Assembly: GCA_035455605.1 (NCBI GenBank)
Contig: DATIER010000109.1
Coordinates: 1-14,698 of the forward strand
Length of the DNA: 14,698 bases
Direction: 5' to 3'
Source: AC-32 sp035455605
GTDB lineage: Bacteria > Actinomycetota > Thermoleophilia > Gaiellales > Gaiellaceae
Positions 1-5,711 of this stretch are shown one piece after another. The position numbers were made by a program, and so were the translations under genes. The notes beneath the pieces were generated by a model. The model searched no databases. It was not told where the DNA came from and saw only the letters and a list, made by a program, of their open reading frames with translations. The stretch's first letter is position 1. Every line of letters starts with the position of its first letter.

Positions 1-220
1 GGCCGGCTACGCCTGCGTCATGTCGCACCGCTCCGGCGAGACGGAGGACACGACGATTGCCGACCTCGCGGTCGCGACCGGCTGCGGGCAGATCAAGACG
101 GGCTCGATGTCGCGCACCGACCGCGTCGCGAAGTACAACCAGCTGCTCCGGATCGAGGAGGAGCTCGGCGACCGCGCGGTGTACCCGGGCTGGGACGCGT
201 TCCCGCGTTTCGTCCGCTAG
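1..220 (+). CDS. eno: Enolase, C-terminal fragment (5' end outside window)
   Basis: Enolase interconverts 2-phosphoglycerate and phosphoenolpyruvate in glycolysis. Only the last 72 or so residues are present; the frame is already open at base 2, so the gene begins upstream of the window. The visible part holds the near-invariant substrate-binding segment SHRSGETED followed by TIADLAVATGCGQIKTGS, where the Arg/Ser of the first block and the Lys of QIKTG line the active site in characterised enolases, and the usual KYNQLLRIEEELG ending. The stop TAG lies 21 bases before the pyruvate kinase start. In actinobacteria eno is commonly followed by ftsB and DUF501, as here, with pyk inserted between. 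The internal ATG at 20 is not a start. Identification is secure. Confidence 0.97.
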   Translation, partial: AGYACVMSHRSGETEDTTIADLAVATGCGQIKTGSMSRTDRVAKYNQLLRIEEELGDRAVYPGWDAFPRFVR

Positions 221-229
221 GGCGCTCGC

Positions 230-235
230 TAGGCT
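230..235 (+). promoter_or_regulatory. Putative -10 hexamer of pyk (leaderless)
   Basis: TAGGCT ends 6 bases before the GTG start at 242, and there is no Shine-Dalgarno sequence in the gap. A -10 element at this distance would place the transcription start at or next to the GTG. No good -35 is visible. It belongs to a pattern repeated across the window. Confidence 0.5.
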
Positions 236-241
236 GACACG

Positions 242-1660
242 GTGGCCGCCGCCGCTGTCCCTCGCCGGACGAAGATCGTCGCGACGATCGGCCCTGCGTG
301 CTCGACGCCCGAGCGGCTCGCGCAGCTCGTGCGGGCCGGCGCCGACGCGGCGCGGCTGAACCTCTCCCACGGCACGCACGACCAGCACCGCGAGTGGGCG
401 CGGCTCGTTCGCGAGACCGAGCGCGAGGTCGGCCGGCCGATCGCGCTGATCGCCGACCTGCAGGGCCCGAAGCTGCGCATCGGCGACCTCGACCACCCCG
501 TGTCGCTGCGGCGCGGCGAGCCCGTCGTCGTCGGTCCGGCCGACGGGAGCACCGACGGCGAGCTGCCGGTCAGCCCGTCGGTGATCAGCGAGGTGCTCCA
601 GCCGGGCCACGACGTGCTGATCGACGACGGCCTCGTGCGCCTGCACGTCGACGCCGTCGTCTCCGGCCGCGCGCGGTGCACGGTGGTCGAGGGCGGCGTC
701 GTCACCTCGCACAAGGGGGTGAACCTCCCCGGCGTGCCGATCCCGATCCCGTCGATCACCCGCAAAGACATGGACGACCTCGAGCTCGCGCTCGACCTCG
801 GCGTCGACTTCGTCGCGCTGTCGTTCGTCCGTTCGGCCGCCGACGTGCGCGACCTGCGGGCACTGATCGAGCAGGCGGGCTCGCCCGCGCACGTGGTCGC
901 GAAGATCGAGAAGTCCGAGGCCGTGGACGCGCTCGACGAGATCCTCGGCGAGACGGACGTGGTGATGGTCGCCCGCGGCGACCTCGGCGTCGAGATCGGG
1001 CCGGCCCTCGTCCCGCTGCTGCAGAAGCGGATCATCGTCTCGGCGCTGGAGCGCGGGAAGCCGGTGATCACGGCGACGCAGATGCTCGAGTCGATGGTGC
1101 ACCAGGCCGAGCCGACGCGCGCCGAGGCGAGCGATGTCGCCAACGCGGTCCTCGACGGCAGCTCGGCCCTGATGCTCTCGGGCGAGACGGCGGTGGGCGA
1201 GTACCCCGTCGAGTCGGTCGCGTACATGGACCGGATCGCGCGGGCGGTCGAGCCGAGCCTCGCCTACCGGCACCAGCTGCCGGAGGTCGGCGACGAGCCG
1301 ACGGTCGGTCAGGCGATGTCGAACGCCGTCTGCGACCTCGCGGAGGCGCTGCGGGCAAAGGCGATCCTGGTGCCGACGTACTCTGGCCGGACTGCCTCGG
1401 CGGTCGCGCGCCTGCGGCCGCGGCGGCCGATCCTCGCGCTCACGCACCACGACTACGCGCTGCGACAGATGGCGCTCGAGTGGGGCGTGACGCCGATCCT
1501 GATTCCCGAGGCTGCGCACTTCGACGAGCTCCTGGAGCGCACGCTCGGGGCGGCGCGCGAGTCGGGCCTGGTCGAGGAGGGCGGCCGCGTGGTGATCGCC
1601 GCCGGCACGCACGTGAACCTGCCGGGAACGACCAACCTGATCAAGGTCGACGTCGTCTAG
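242..1660 (+). CDS. pyk: Pyruvate kinase
   Basis: This enzyme transfers phosphate from phosphoenolpyruvate to ADP in the last step of glycolysis, in the cytoplasm. The 472-aa product has the usual family length. It begins with TKIVATIGPACS and the RLNLSHG block, then has the ADLQGPKLRIG segment, the small B domain (about residues 75-170), and the active-site signature VVAKIEKSEAVD containing the catalytic Lys. MVARGDLGVEIG and the ATQMLESM segment complete the barrel. The C-terminal regulatory domain (about 345-472) is complete and ends in NLIKVDVV. GTG at 242 is chosen because it sits just before the conserved start and just after a -10-like hexamer. It lies directly downstream of eno, so two consecutive lower-glycolysis enzymes are adjacent. 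Confidence 0.97.
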   Translation: MAAAAVPRRTKIVATIGPACSTPERLAQLVRAGADAARLNLSHGTHDQHREWARLVRETEREVGRPIALIADLQGPKLRIGDLDHPVSLRRGEPVVVGPADGSTDGELPVSPSVISEVLQPGHDVLIDDGLVRLHVDAVVSGRARCTVVEGGVVTSHKGVNLPGVPIPIPSITRKDMDDLELALDLGVDFVALSFVRSAADVRDLRALIEQAGSPAHVVAKIEKSEAVDALDEILGETDVVMVARGDLGVEIGPALVPLLQKRIIVSALERGKPVITATQMLESMVHQAEPTRAEASDVANAVLDGSSALMLSGETAVGEYPVESVAYMDRIARAVEPSLAYRHQLPEVGDEPTVGQAMSNAVCDLAEALRAKAILVPTYSGRTASAVARLRPRRPILALTHHDYALRQMALEWGVTPILIPEAAHFDELLERTLGAARESGLVEEGGRVVIAAGTHVNLPGTTNLIKVDVV

Positions 1661-1694
1661 CAGGGCTCCGGCCGGCGGCGGCGAAACGCCCCGC

Positions 1695-2039
1695 GTGGCC
1701 AAACGCTCCCGCAAGCCGCCGCGCTCGCGCTACGTCATGCGCTGGCTCGGCCTGGGCGCCATCGTGCTGGTCGGGCTGCTCTACGCGCGCCCGCTGCGCA
1801 GCTACGTCGACACCAGGCACGAGCTCGCGAGCCGCGCCGCCGACGTCCAGGCCCTGAAGGCGGAGAAGCACGCGCTGCAGCACAGGCTCGCGCAGTCGAG
1901 CACCGGCGAGGCGCTCGTCGAGCAGGCGCGTCGCCTCGGGTACGTCCGCCCCGGCGAGCGGCTCTACATCGTCAAGGGCGTCTCCGCCTGGGTGCACACG
2001 AAGGCCCGGGCTACGATCGACAACGGTGGTGGACGATGA
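1695..2039 (+). CDS. Septum formation initiator FtsB/DivIC family protein
   Basis: The family is a bitopic divisome component that pairs with FtsL/FtsQ at the division site. The 114-aa product shows a basic cytoplasmic N-terminus (about 1-14), one membrane span (about 17-31, WLGLGAIVLVGLLYA), a heptad-like coiled coil (about 40-68) and a short extracytoplasmic part with ARRLGYVRPGE, the typical DivIC/FtsB block. GTG at 1695 is preferred; an ATG at 1737 would remove the basic leader. The gene follows pyk by 34 bases and its last 14 bases overlap DUF501. The neighbourhood eno, ftsB, DUF501 is the standard actinobacterial arrangement and supports the call. Confidence 0.9.
   Translation: MAKRSRKPPRSRYVMRWLGLGAIVLVGLLYARPLRSYVDTRHELASRAADVQALKAEKHALQHRLAQSSTGEALVEQARRLGYVRPGERLYIVKGVSAWVHTKARATIDNGGGR
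2012..2017 (+). promoter_or_regulatory. Putative -10 hexamer of the DUF501 gene (leaderless)
   Basis: TACGAT lies inside the 3' end of the ftsB-like gene and ends 8 bases before GTG 2026. No SD is visible. It would give DUF501 its own internal promoter in addition to readthrough. Confidence 0.4.
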
Positions 2040-2484
2040 CCGGACGATCGTGGAGCGGCAGCTCGGCCGCCGGCCGCGCGCGTTCCACCGCGTGGCCGTC
2101 CGCTGCCCCTTCGGCCTCCCGGCCGTAACCGAGCAGGCGCCGCTCGACGAGCGCGGCGAGCCGTTCCCGACCACGTACTGGATCACCTGCCGCCACCTCG
2201 TCGTGGCGATCGCGCGCCTCGAGGCCGACGGCGGCGTCGAGCGCTGGAGCCGCGCGGCGCGCGAGGACGAGCGCTTGCGCGCGAGCCTCGAGCGCGGCCA
2301 TGACGAGCAGCGCCGCCTCCGGCCCGAGCTGCCGGGCGGGATCGGCGGCCAGACGCGCACGCATGGGCTCAAGTGCCTGCACGCGCACGCCGCCTTCGCG
2401 CTAGCGCGGCCCGGCTACGAGCTGGGCGAGCGGATCCTGGCCGAGGTCGAGCCGCTCTGGCCCGACCGCTGCTGCTCCGTCTAG
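2026..2484 (+). CDS. DUF501 family protein
   Basis: The function is unknown; the family is conserved in actinobacteria next to ftsB. The 152-aa product has the family landmarks RCPFGLPAV (about 26-34), TTYWITCRHLV (about 49-59), a GGIGG turn (about 104-108) and GLKCLHAHAAFALA (about 114-127). Cys27, Cys55, His57, Cys117, His119 and His121 are candidates for a metal site; that is inference from their spacing and conservation in memory, not shown here. Two GTG codons are in tandem (2026 and 2029) and either could start it. The gene overlaps the preceding one by 14 bases. The exopolyphosphatase gene ppx, which often follows DUF501 in actinobacteria, is not the next gene here. Confidence 0.9.
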   Translation: MVDDDRTIVERQLGRRPRAFHRVAVRCPFGLPAVTEQAPLDERGEPFPTTYWITCRHLVVAIARLEADGGVERWSRAAREDERLRASLERGHDEQRRLRPELPGGIGGQTRTHGLKCLHAHAAFALARPGYELGERILAEVEPLWPDRCCSV

Positions 2485-2487
2485 CAT
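2482..2487 (+). promoter_or_regulatory. Putative -10 hexamer built on the DUF501 stop codon
   Basis: TAGCAT begins with the TAG stop of DUF501 and ends 8 bases before GTG 2496. The gap has no SD sequence. Confidence 0.4.
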
Positions 2488-2495
2488 CGCGTCCC

Positions 2496-2810
2496 GTGGA
2501 CGGGAGCCTCGAGACGACGCGCCGGGAGTGGGAGGAGGGCAATCGCCGGCTCCAGGCCGCGGCCCCCGACCGGACGCTGTACCAGCGCCTGCTGGCGGAG
2601 GTCGAGGTCGTGCTCGACCAGCTCCGGCGCCGCGTCGGGCAGACGTTCACGCTCGGCGAGCTCGCCTCGGCCTACGGCGACTCCGACCGCTGGGTGCAGG
2701 AGGCGCTGCAGCAAGCCGAGCCGGCGCTGGGCTGGCCCGCGCGGACGGCGACGGTTCAGGACGCGGCGTTCCACCTCTACTCCCGCGGCGCCGTCGACTA
2801 CAAGCCGTGA
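2496..2810 (+). CDS. Conserved hypothetical protein, 104 aa, soluble, helical
   Basis: I do not recognise a named family. The product is soluble, charged and helix-rich: an N-terminal amphipathic stretch (TRREWEEGNRRLQ), a region resembling a helical bundle (YQRLLAEVEVVLDQLRRRVG, about 28-47), then TFTLGELASAYGDSDRWVQEAL, which looks like a small winged or HTH-like fold, and a C-terminal VQDAAFHLYSRGAVDY block. The frame stays open upstream to 2373, but that part overlaps DUF501 and is Arg/Ala-rich like other shadow frames, so GTG 2496 with its -10-like hexamer is chosen. The stop overlaps the next gene by 4 bases (GTGA), implying translational coupling with the 68-aa membrane protein. Confidence 0.75.
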   Translation: MDGSLETTRREWEEGNRRLQAAAPDRTLYQRLLAEVEVVLDQLRRRVGQTFTLGELASAYGDSDRWVQEALQQAEPALGWPARTATVQDAAFHLYSRGAVDYKP

Positions 2811-3013
2811 GCACCTACCAGCGGCGGCGCAGGCGGCGTCACCCGGTCCGGAACGGCCTCGTCCTGGCGCTGCTCTTCGTGCTCGTGTTCGCCCTCGGCA
2901 TCGCGCTAGGGCAGGCGCTCGAGGACAATCCGAAGCCGGCCTCGACCCTGACGCAGGACCGGACGTTCACGCTCGCTCCGCCGGCGGCGACCGTGACCGT
3001 GACGGCGCCGTGA
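2807..3013 (+). CDS. Small single-span membrane protein, 68 aa
   Basis: No family is recognised. The product has an Arg-rich N-terminus (about residues 6-15), one strong membrane span (about 18-39, GLVLALLFVLVFALGIALGQ) and a Pro/Thr/Val tail ending in repeated TVTVT. The basic side predicts N-inside topology with the tail outside. The GTG start shares four bases with the preceding stop (GTGA), so the two are probably co-translated and may act together; the 104-aa partner would be the cytoplasmic member. An overlapping frame opens at 2528, but GTG 2807 gives the only start that avoids a long overlap. Confidence 0.7.
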   Translation: MSTYQRRRRRRHPVRNGLVLALLFVLVFALGIALGQALEDNPKPASTLTQDRTFTLAPPAATVTVTAP

Positions 3014-3042
3014 GCGCTGGTGTTCGGAACGGCAGCTTTGGG

Positions 3043-3048
3043 TAGATT
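3043..3048 (+). promoter_or_regulatory. Putative -10 hexamer of the HTH-receiver gene (leaderless)
   Basis: TAGATT, a close match to TATAAT-type -10 sequences, ends 8 bases before ATG 3057 in the 43-base gap after the 68-aa gene. There is no SD sequence. Confidence 0.5.
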
Positions 3049-3056
3049 CGCCGCGG

Positions 3057-3638
3057 ATGGCTCGCAATGCGAGGATCCCGGAAGCGACGCGGGAGCCCGA
3101 ATGGCTCACGCTCGGCCAGGCCGCGCGCTATCTCGGTGTCGCGCAAAGCACGATCCGCAAGTGGTCGGACAACGGCCGCGTGCGGGTCTACAAGACGCCG
3201 GGCCGGCACCGCCGCTACCGGCGCGACGACCTCGACGCGTTCCTCGAGCGCTCGGGGCCCGAGGCGCGGCGCGGGCCGGTCGTGCTGATCGTGGACGACG
3301 ACGACCGGCTGCGCGAGTACGTGCGCGTCAACCTCGAGATGGAGGGCTACACCGTCCGCGAGGCGGGCAGCGCCGAGGAAGGCATGCGCGTGCTCGACGA
3401 CTCGCGCCCGGACCTGATCCTGCTCGACGTGATGATGCCGCAGGTGGACGGCTGGGAGATGCTGCAGCGCATCCACGACCGCCACGGCGTCGGTGCCGTG
3501 CCGGTCGTGATGTTCAGCGGCAAGGTCGACGAGCGCGCCGCCGGCGAGGCGGCCGAGCGCGGGGCGCAGGGGTTCATCGGCAAGCCGTTCGACCCCCGTG
3601 AGCTGATCGCGCAGACGAAGCAGCTCCTGCCGACCTGA
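3057..3638 (+). CDS. BldC/MerR-like HTH fused to a response-regulator receiver domain
   Basis: This is probably a DNA-binding regulator controlled by phosphorylation or by receiver contacts. Residues about 14-64 form an excisionase/BldC-type winged HTH: LTLGQAARYLGVAQSTIRKW is the HTH and the GRHRRYRRDDLDAFL wing is the family mark. Residues about 74-190 form a complete receiver: acidic pair at Asp80/Asp81, phosphoacceptor Asp124 in LLDVMMP, Ser154 at the Thr/Ser switch position and Lys176 in GKPF. Most response regulators have the receiver first and the DNA-binding domain last; here the order is reversed and the HTH is not an OmpR/NarL type. No histidine kinase is in the window, so the phosphodonor is unknown. 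The PAP2 gene follows immediately, with a possible 4-base overlap. Confidence 0.92.
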   Translation: MARNARIPEATREPEWLTLGQAARYLGVAQSTIRKWSDNGRVRVYKTPGRHRRYRRDDLDAFLERSGPEARRGPVVLIVDDDDRLREYVRVNLEMEGYTVREAGSAEEGMRVLDDSRPDLILLDVMMPQVDGWEMLQRIHDRHGVGAVPVVMFSGKVDERAAGEAAERGAQGFIGKPFDPRELIAQTKQLLPT

Positions 3639-4171
3639 TCCGGCTCGACCACCACCTCGAGCGGTGGGTCGTCCACCATCGCGTCGACTGGCTGAACACG
3701 CCGTTCGTCGACCTGACGCGCGTGGCGACGGACGGGCTCCTCTTCGTCCTGCTCGCGGCAGCGCTCGCGTTGTACTGGCGCCGGCCCTGGGTGCTCCTCG
3801 CCGTCGCCGCCGCCGGCCTGAGCGCCGACCTGCTCTCGCTCGCGCTGCGGCAGCTGATCGGCCGTGACCGCCCGTTCGTCGTCTACCCGGAGCCGCGCCC
3901 GCTGGTGCATCCGCCCTCGAGCGGCTCGTTCCCGTCCGGCCACGCGGCGGCCGCCTTCGCCTGCGCGACCGTGATCGCGTGGGCCTCTCCGCGGCTGGCG
4001 GTGCCCGTGTACGTGCTGGCCGCGCTCGTCGCGTGGTCGCGCGTCTACGTCGGCGTGCACTACCCGCTCGACGTGCTCGGCGGCGCGGTGCTCGGGGTGC
4101 TCGTCGCTACAGCTCTTCTGAAGCTCGGAGCAGCCCTGCGACGATCACGGCCAGGGACGCGAGCAGGCTGA
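3635..4171 (+). CDS. PAP2-family membrane phosphatase (probable CTG start)
   Basis: PAP2 enzymes remove phosphate from membrane lipids such as phosphatidate or undecaprenyl pyrophosphate. The three catalytic motifs are present: an R-x6-RP variant of KxxxxxxRP (Arg72 to Pro80, counted from CTG 3635), PSGH (100-103) and SR-x5-H-x3-D (Ser135, Arg136, His142, Asp146). His103, His142 and Asp146 are the expected catalytic residues. The first ATG/GTG/TTG start is GTG 3722, but the frame upstream encodes LDHHLERWVVHHRVDWL, which looks like the normal PAP2 N-terminal helix. The only near-cognate start there is CTG 3635, which overlaps the regulator's stop as CTGA. With CTG the protein is 178 aa; with GTG 3722 it is 149 aa. 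The 3' end overlaps a minus-strand gene by 65 bases. Confidence 0.88.
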   Translation: MIRLDHHLERWVVHHRVDWLNTPFVDLTRVATDGLLFVLLAAALALYWRRPWVLLAVAAAGLSADLLSLALRQLIGRDRPFVVYPEPRPLVHPPSSGSFPSGHAAAAFACATVIAWASPRLAVPVYVLAALVAWSRVYVGVHYPLDVLGGAVLGVLVATALLKLGAALRRSRPGTRAG

Positions 4172-4595
4172 TCCAGATGCCGATCCCGCGGCTCGCCGGC
4201 GGCGGGATCGAGTCCGGGATCGAGATCAACCGGATCAGGACGAAGATCGTCGCCAGCGAGCCGAGCGCGATCACGACCAGGCTCTCGGGCACGGACGGCG
4301 GCAGCTCGAAGCCGAACTCGCGCAACACCGCGATCGCCAGCAGCGCGAGGCCGACGACGAAGACGAGCTTGCCGAGCACGCCGGTGTGCCAGGCGATCAC
4401 GGCCAGCGTCGGGCCGGTCGTATTCGGGCCCGCGTACCAGTCGGTGAACGCGGAGATCGTGAGCACGAGCCCGGCGACCCAGGCGAGCCGGCCGCCGAGC
4501 GTCCAGAACCCGGTGGCGGGCCGGACGTAGACCTCCTCCTCGGGCTCGTAGAGCGGCTCCTGCTCGGGCGGTGGGAACGACTCGGGCGTTTGCAT
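4107..4595 (-). CDS. Four-span membrane protein, unknown function, 162 aa
   Basis: No named family is recognised. The N-terminus is acidic and proline-rich (PPPEQEPLYEPEEEVYV, about 7-24) and should be cytoplasmic. Four membrane spans follow at about 35-53, 67-90, 100-121 and 137-157. TISAFTDWYAG after the first span resembles small actinobacterial membrane proteins with a conserved Trp-Tyr after the first helix. ATG 4595 is chosen because CATACT lies 7 bases upstream; an in-frame ATG at 4613 would add six residues. The gene is tail-to-tail with the PAP2 gene (65-base overlap) and head-to-head with the zinc-ribbon gene (30-base gap). Confidence 0.82.
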   Translation of the reverse strand: MQTPESFPPPEQEPLYEPEEEVYVRPATGFWTLGGRLAWVAGLVLTISAFTDWYAGPNTTGPTLAVIAWHTGVLGKLVFVVGLALLAIAVLREFGFELPPSVPESLVVIALGSLATIFVLIRLISIPDSIPPPASRGIGIWISLLASLAVIVAGLLRASEEL

Positions 4596-4602
4596 GGCCG
4601 CA

Positions 4603-4608
4603 AGTATG
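4603..4608 (-). promoter_or_regulatory. Putative -10 hexamer for the four-span membrane gene (leaderless)
   Basis: On the minus strand CATACT ends 7 bases before ATG 4595, with no SD between them. It sits two bases from the candidate -10 of the opposite-strand gene. Confidence 0.45.
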
Positions 4609-4610
4609 GG

Positions 4611-4616
4611 CATCTT
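4611..4616 (+). promoter_or_regulatory. Putative -10 hexamer for the zinc-ribbon gene (leaderless)
   Basis: CATCTT ends 9 bases before ATG 4626. It is a weaker match than others in the window. Its -35 region would fall inside the start of the divergent gene. Confidence 0.3.
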
Positions 4617-4625
4617 CGCGGTCGA

Positions 4626-4925
4626 ATGGCGATGGATCGTGCGCAGGCGCCGGGGGACGCGGGCGGCGACTACGTTCGCTTCTGGACGGTGGGCGACAGC
4701 GGCAAGGGGGAGTACCGCTGCTCGGACTGCGCGTACGGCGTCACCGTCCACACCACGCTGCCCGTCTGCCCGATGTGCTCCGGACGCTCGTGGGAGCGGG
4801 CGCCGTGGCGGCCGTTCAGCCGTGCGCGGCTACAGCCCGAACAGCCGCTGGATCTGGTTCCAGATCACGATCGCGAGGCCGACGCTCGTGGCGAGCACGG
4901 CCGTCAGCACGAGCCAGAACCGTAG
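4626..4925 (+). CDS. Zinc-ribbon protein, 99 aa, with an overprinted C-terminal tail
   Basis: The function is unknown. Residues about 28-67 form a rubredoxin-like zinc ribbon: Cys32-x2-Cys35 in YRCSDCAYGV and Cys48-x2-Cys51 in PVCPMCSG, followed by SWERAPWRPF. This ribbon-plus-WxRAPWRPF layout is familiar from small actinobacterial proteins. From Leu69 onward (base 4830) the gene is antisense to the gene at 4830-5057, and the tail is Asp/Glu/His/Pro-rich without a recognisable fold. ATG 4626 is used; ATG 4632 is equally possible and removes two residues. An open frame reaching back to 4386 is antisense to the membrane gene and is not used. Confidence 0.8.
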   Translation: MAMDRAQAPGDAGGDYVRFWTVGDSGKGEYRCSDCAYGVTVHTTLPVCPMCSGRSWERAPWRPFSRARLQPEQPLDLVPDHDREADARGEHGRQHEPEP

Positions 4926-5057
4926 GCGCGCGAGGCTCTTCTCCCGTTCGCGCTCCTCGAGCTTCCGGCGCCTGATCCGCTCGCGGCGGTAGTTGCGCTG
5001 GATCACGGTCGGGTCGAGCAGGTCCTCCTCGACACGCTGTCGCTCGGGCAGAGCCAC
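4830..5057 (-). CDS. Small membrane protein with charged N-terminal helix, 75 aa
   Basis: No family is recognised. Residues about 18-44 form a highly charged helix, probably coiled coil (YRRERIRRRKLEEREREKSL), followed by one membrane span at about 47-67 (FWLVLTAVLATSVGLAIVIW) and a short tail QIQRLFGL. It looks like a tail-anchored protein with a cytoplasmic basic helix. GTG 5057 is chosen because TAGACT lies 6 bases upstream. Its 3' 96 bases are antisense to the zinc-ribbon gene. A stem-loop-rich spacer separates it from the next upstream gene on the same strand, so it is probably its own transcript. Confidence 0.78.
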   Translation of the reverse strand: MALPERQRVEEDLLDPTVIQRNYRRERIRRRKLEEREREKSLARLRFWLVLTAVLATSVGLAIVIWNQIQRLFGL

Positions 5058-5063
5058 ACGGGG

Positions 5064-5069
5064 AGTCTA
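5064..5069 (-). promoter_or_regulatory. Putative -10 hexamer for the 75-aa membrane protein gene (leaderless)
   Basis: On the minus strand TAGACT ends 6 bases before GTG 5057. The same hexamer stands before the ferredoxin gene. There is no SD. Confidence 0.5.
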
Positions 5070-5089
5070 GTAGGCCATTTCACCGCTCG

Positions 5090-5178
5090 GGCGCCGGGAG
5101 GCGCCATGGGCGGGGCGTGGGCGCACCAGCATCCTGGCGCTCTCACGCCCCGTGCCTGAGCGCTATTTCCGTCTCAGG
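5090..5178 (-). terminator. Three stem-loops in a row; probable terminator region
   Basis: Three inverted repeats lie head to tail. CCTGAG/CTCAGG (5155-5160 with 5173-5178) has a 12-base loop. A long hairpin spans 5112-5151, pairing GGGGCGTG with CACGCCCC, then GCG with CGC, then CCAG with CTGG around a CATC loop, about 15 pairs in all. GGCGCC (5090-5095 with 5100-5105) closes over GGGA. The first stem begins 16 bases past the stop of the minus-strand gene at 5194. No T-tract follows on either strand, so if it is a terminator it is of the GC-hairpin type without U-tail. It could instead be a structured RNA or repeat element. Confidence 0.5.
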
Positions 5179-5193
5179 AGCACTGCCCTCTGG

Positions 5194-5646
5194 TCAGCGA
5201 GCGGTGTGGGCCGTTCGATGGGGGAAGTGCCAGCGGTGATCCGATTCGCGGCCCGACCGTGCCACGACGAACGCGAGCAGCGCGAGCGCGAGCGCGATCA
5301 CGCCGTCGACGCGCTGCCAGCCGGTCGGCGCCGCGAGGTTGTTGACGGCGCCGAGTAGAAGCACGACTGCTGTCACCCAGGTCCCCCAGCGAAAGACGCT
5401 GAAGCGAACGCGGCTCCCCCAGTAGCCGACGCGTCCGAGCACGACGGCCGCGGCTGCGACCAAGGCGACGGCCACGACGCCACTGGAGATCCGTACTGCG
5501 ACCGTCAGGTCGAGCTCTCCGCCCGATGCGGCGTCGAGCCCCCAGGTGCCGAACGTCCAATAGGCCTGGAAGCCGGCCACGACAAGAAGACCGGCGGCAA
5601 GGACCAGCGCAGACCACCGTTCGAGACGTGTTGGCGATCCAGCCAT
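5194..5646 (-). CDS. Four-span membrane protein, DUF3995-like, 150 aa
   Basis: The function is unknown. Four membrane spans are visible at about 12-30, 51-70, 87-105 and 112-130, and the tail is polar and His/Arg-rich. The FQAYWTFGTWGLDAA segment after the first span resembles the YW-x-GG-x-WG signature of DUF3995 proteins, but the match is from memory and loose. ATG 5646 is well supported: AAAGGAGG lies four bases upstream. That makes it one of only two genes here with a textbook ribosome-binding site. It is followed by three stem-loops. Confidence 0.78.
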   Translation of the reverse strand: MAGSPTRLERWSALVLAAGLLVVAGFQAYWTFGTWGLDAASGGELDLTVAVRISSGVVAVALVAAAAVVLGRVGYWGSRVRFSVFRWGTWVTAVVLLLGAVNNLAAPTGWQRVDGVIALALALLAFVVARSGRESDHRWHFPHRTAHTAR

Positions 5647-5650
5647 GACG

Positions 5651-5658
5651 CCTCCTTT
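5651..5658 (-). promoter_or_regulatory. Strong Shine-Dalgarno sequence of the DUF3995-like gene
   Basis: On the minus strand AAAGGAGG ends four bases before ATG 5646. It fixes the start and contrasts with the SD-less starts of most neighbours. Confidence 0.75.
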
Positions 5659-5711
5659 CTCTACGGGACGAAAGCATCGCCGCTCGCCCGCTCGACGTCA
5701 TCGGCACAACT

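Noticed and set aside
298..1857. 519-aa plus-strand open frame over pyk
   Set aside because: Arg/Ala-rich shadow without motifs; pyk in the other frame has every family motif.
3347..4060. 237-aa minus-strand open frame
   Set aside because: Runs across two well-identified plus-strand genes and has no recognisable fold.
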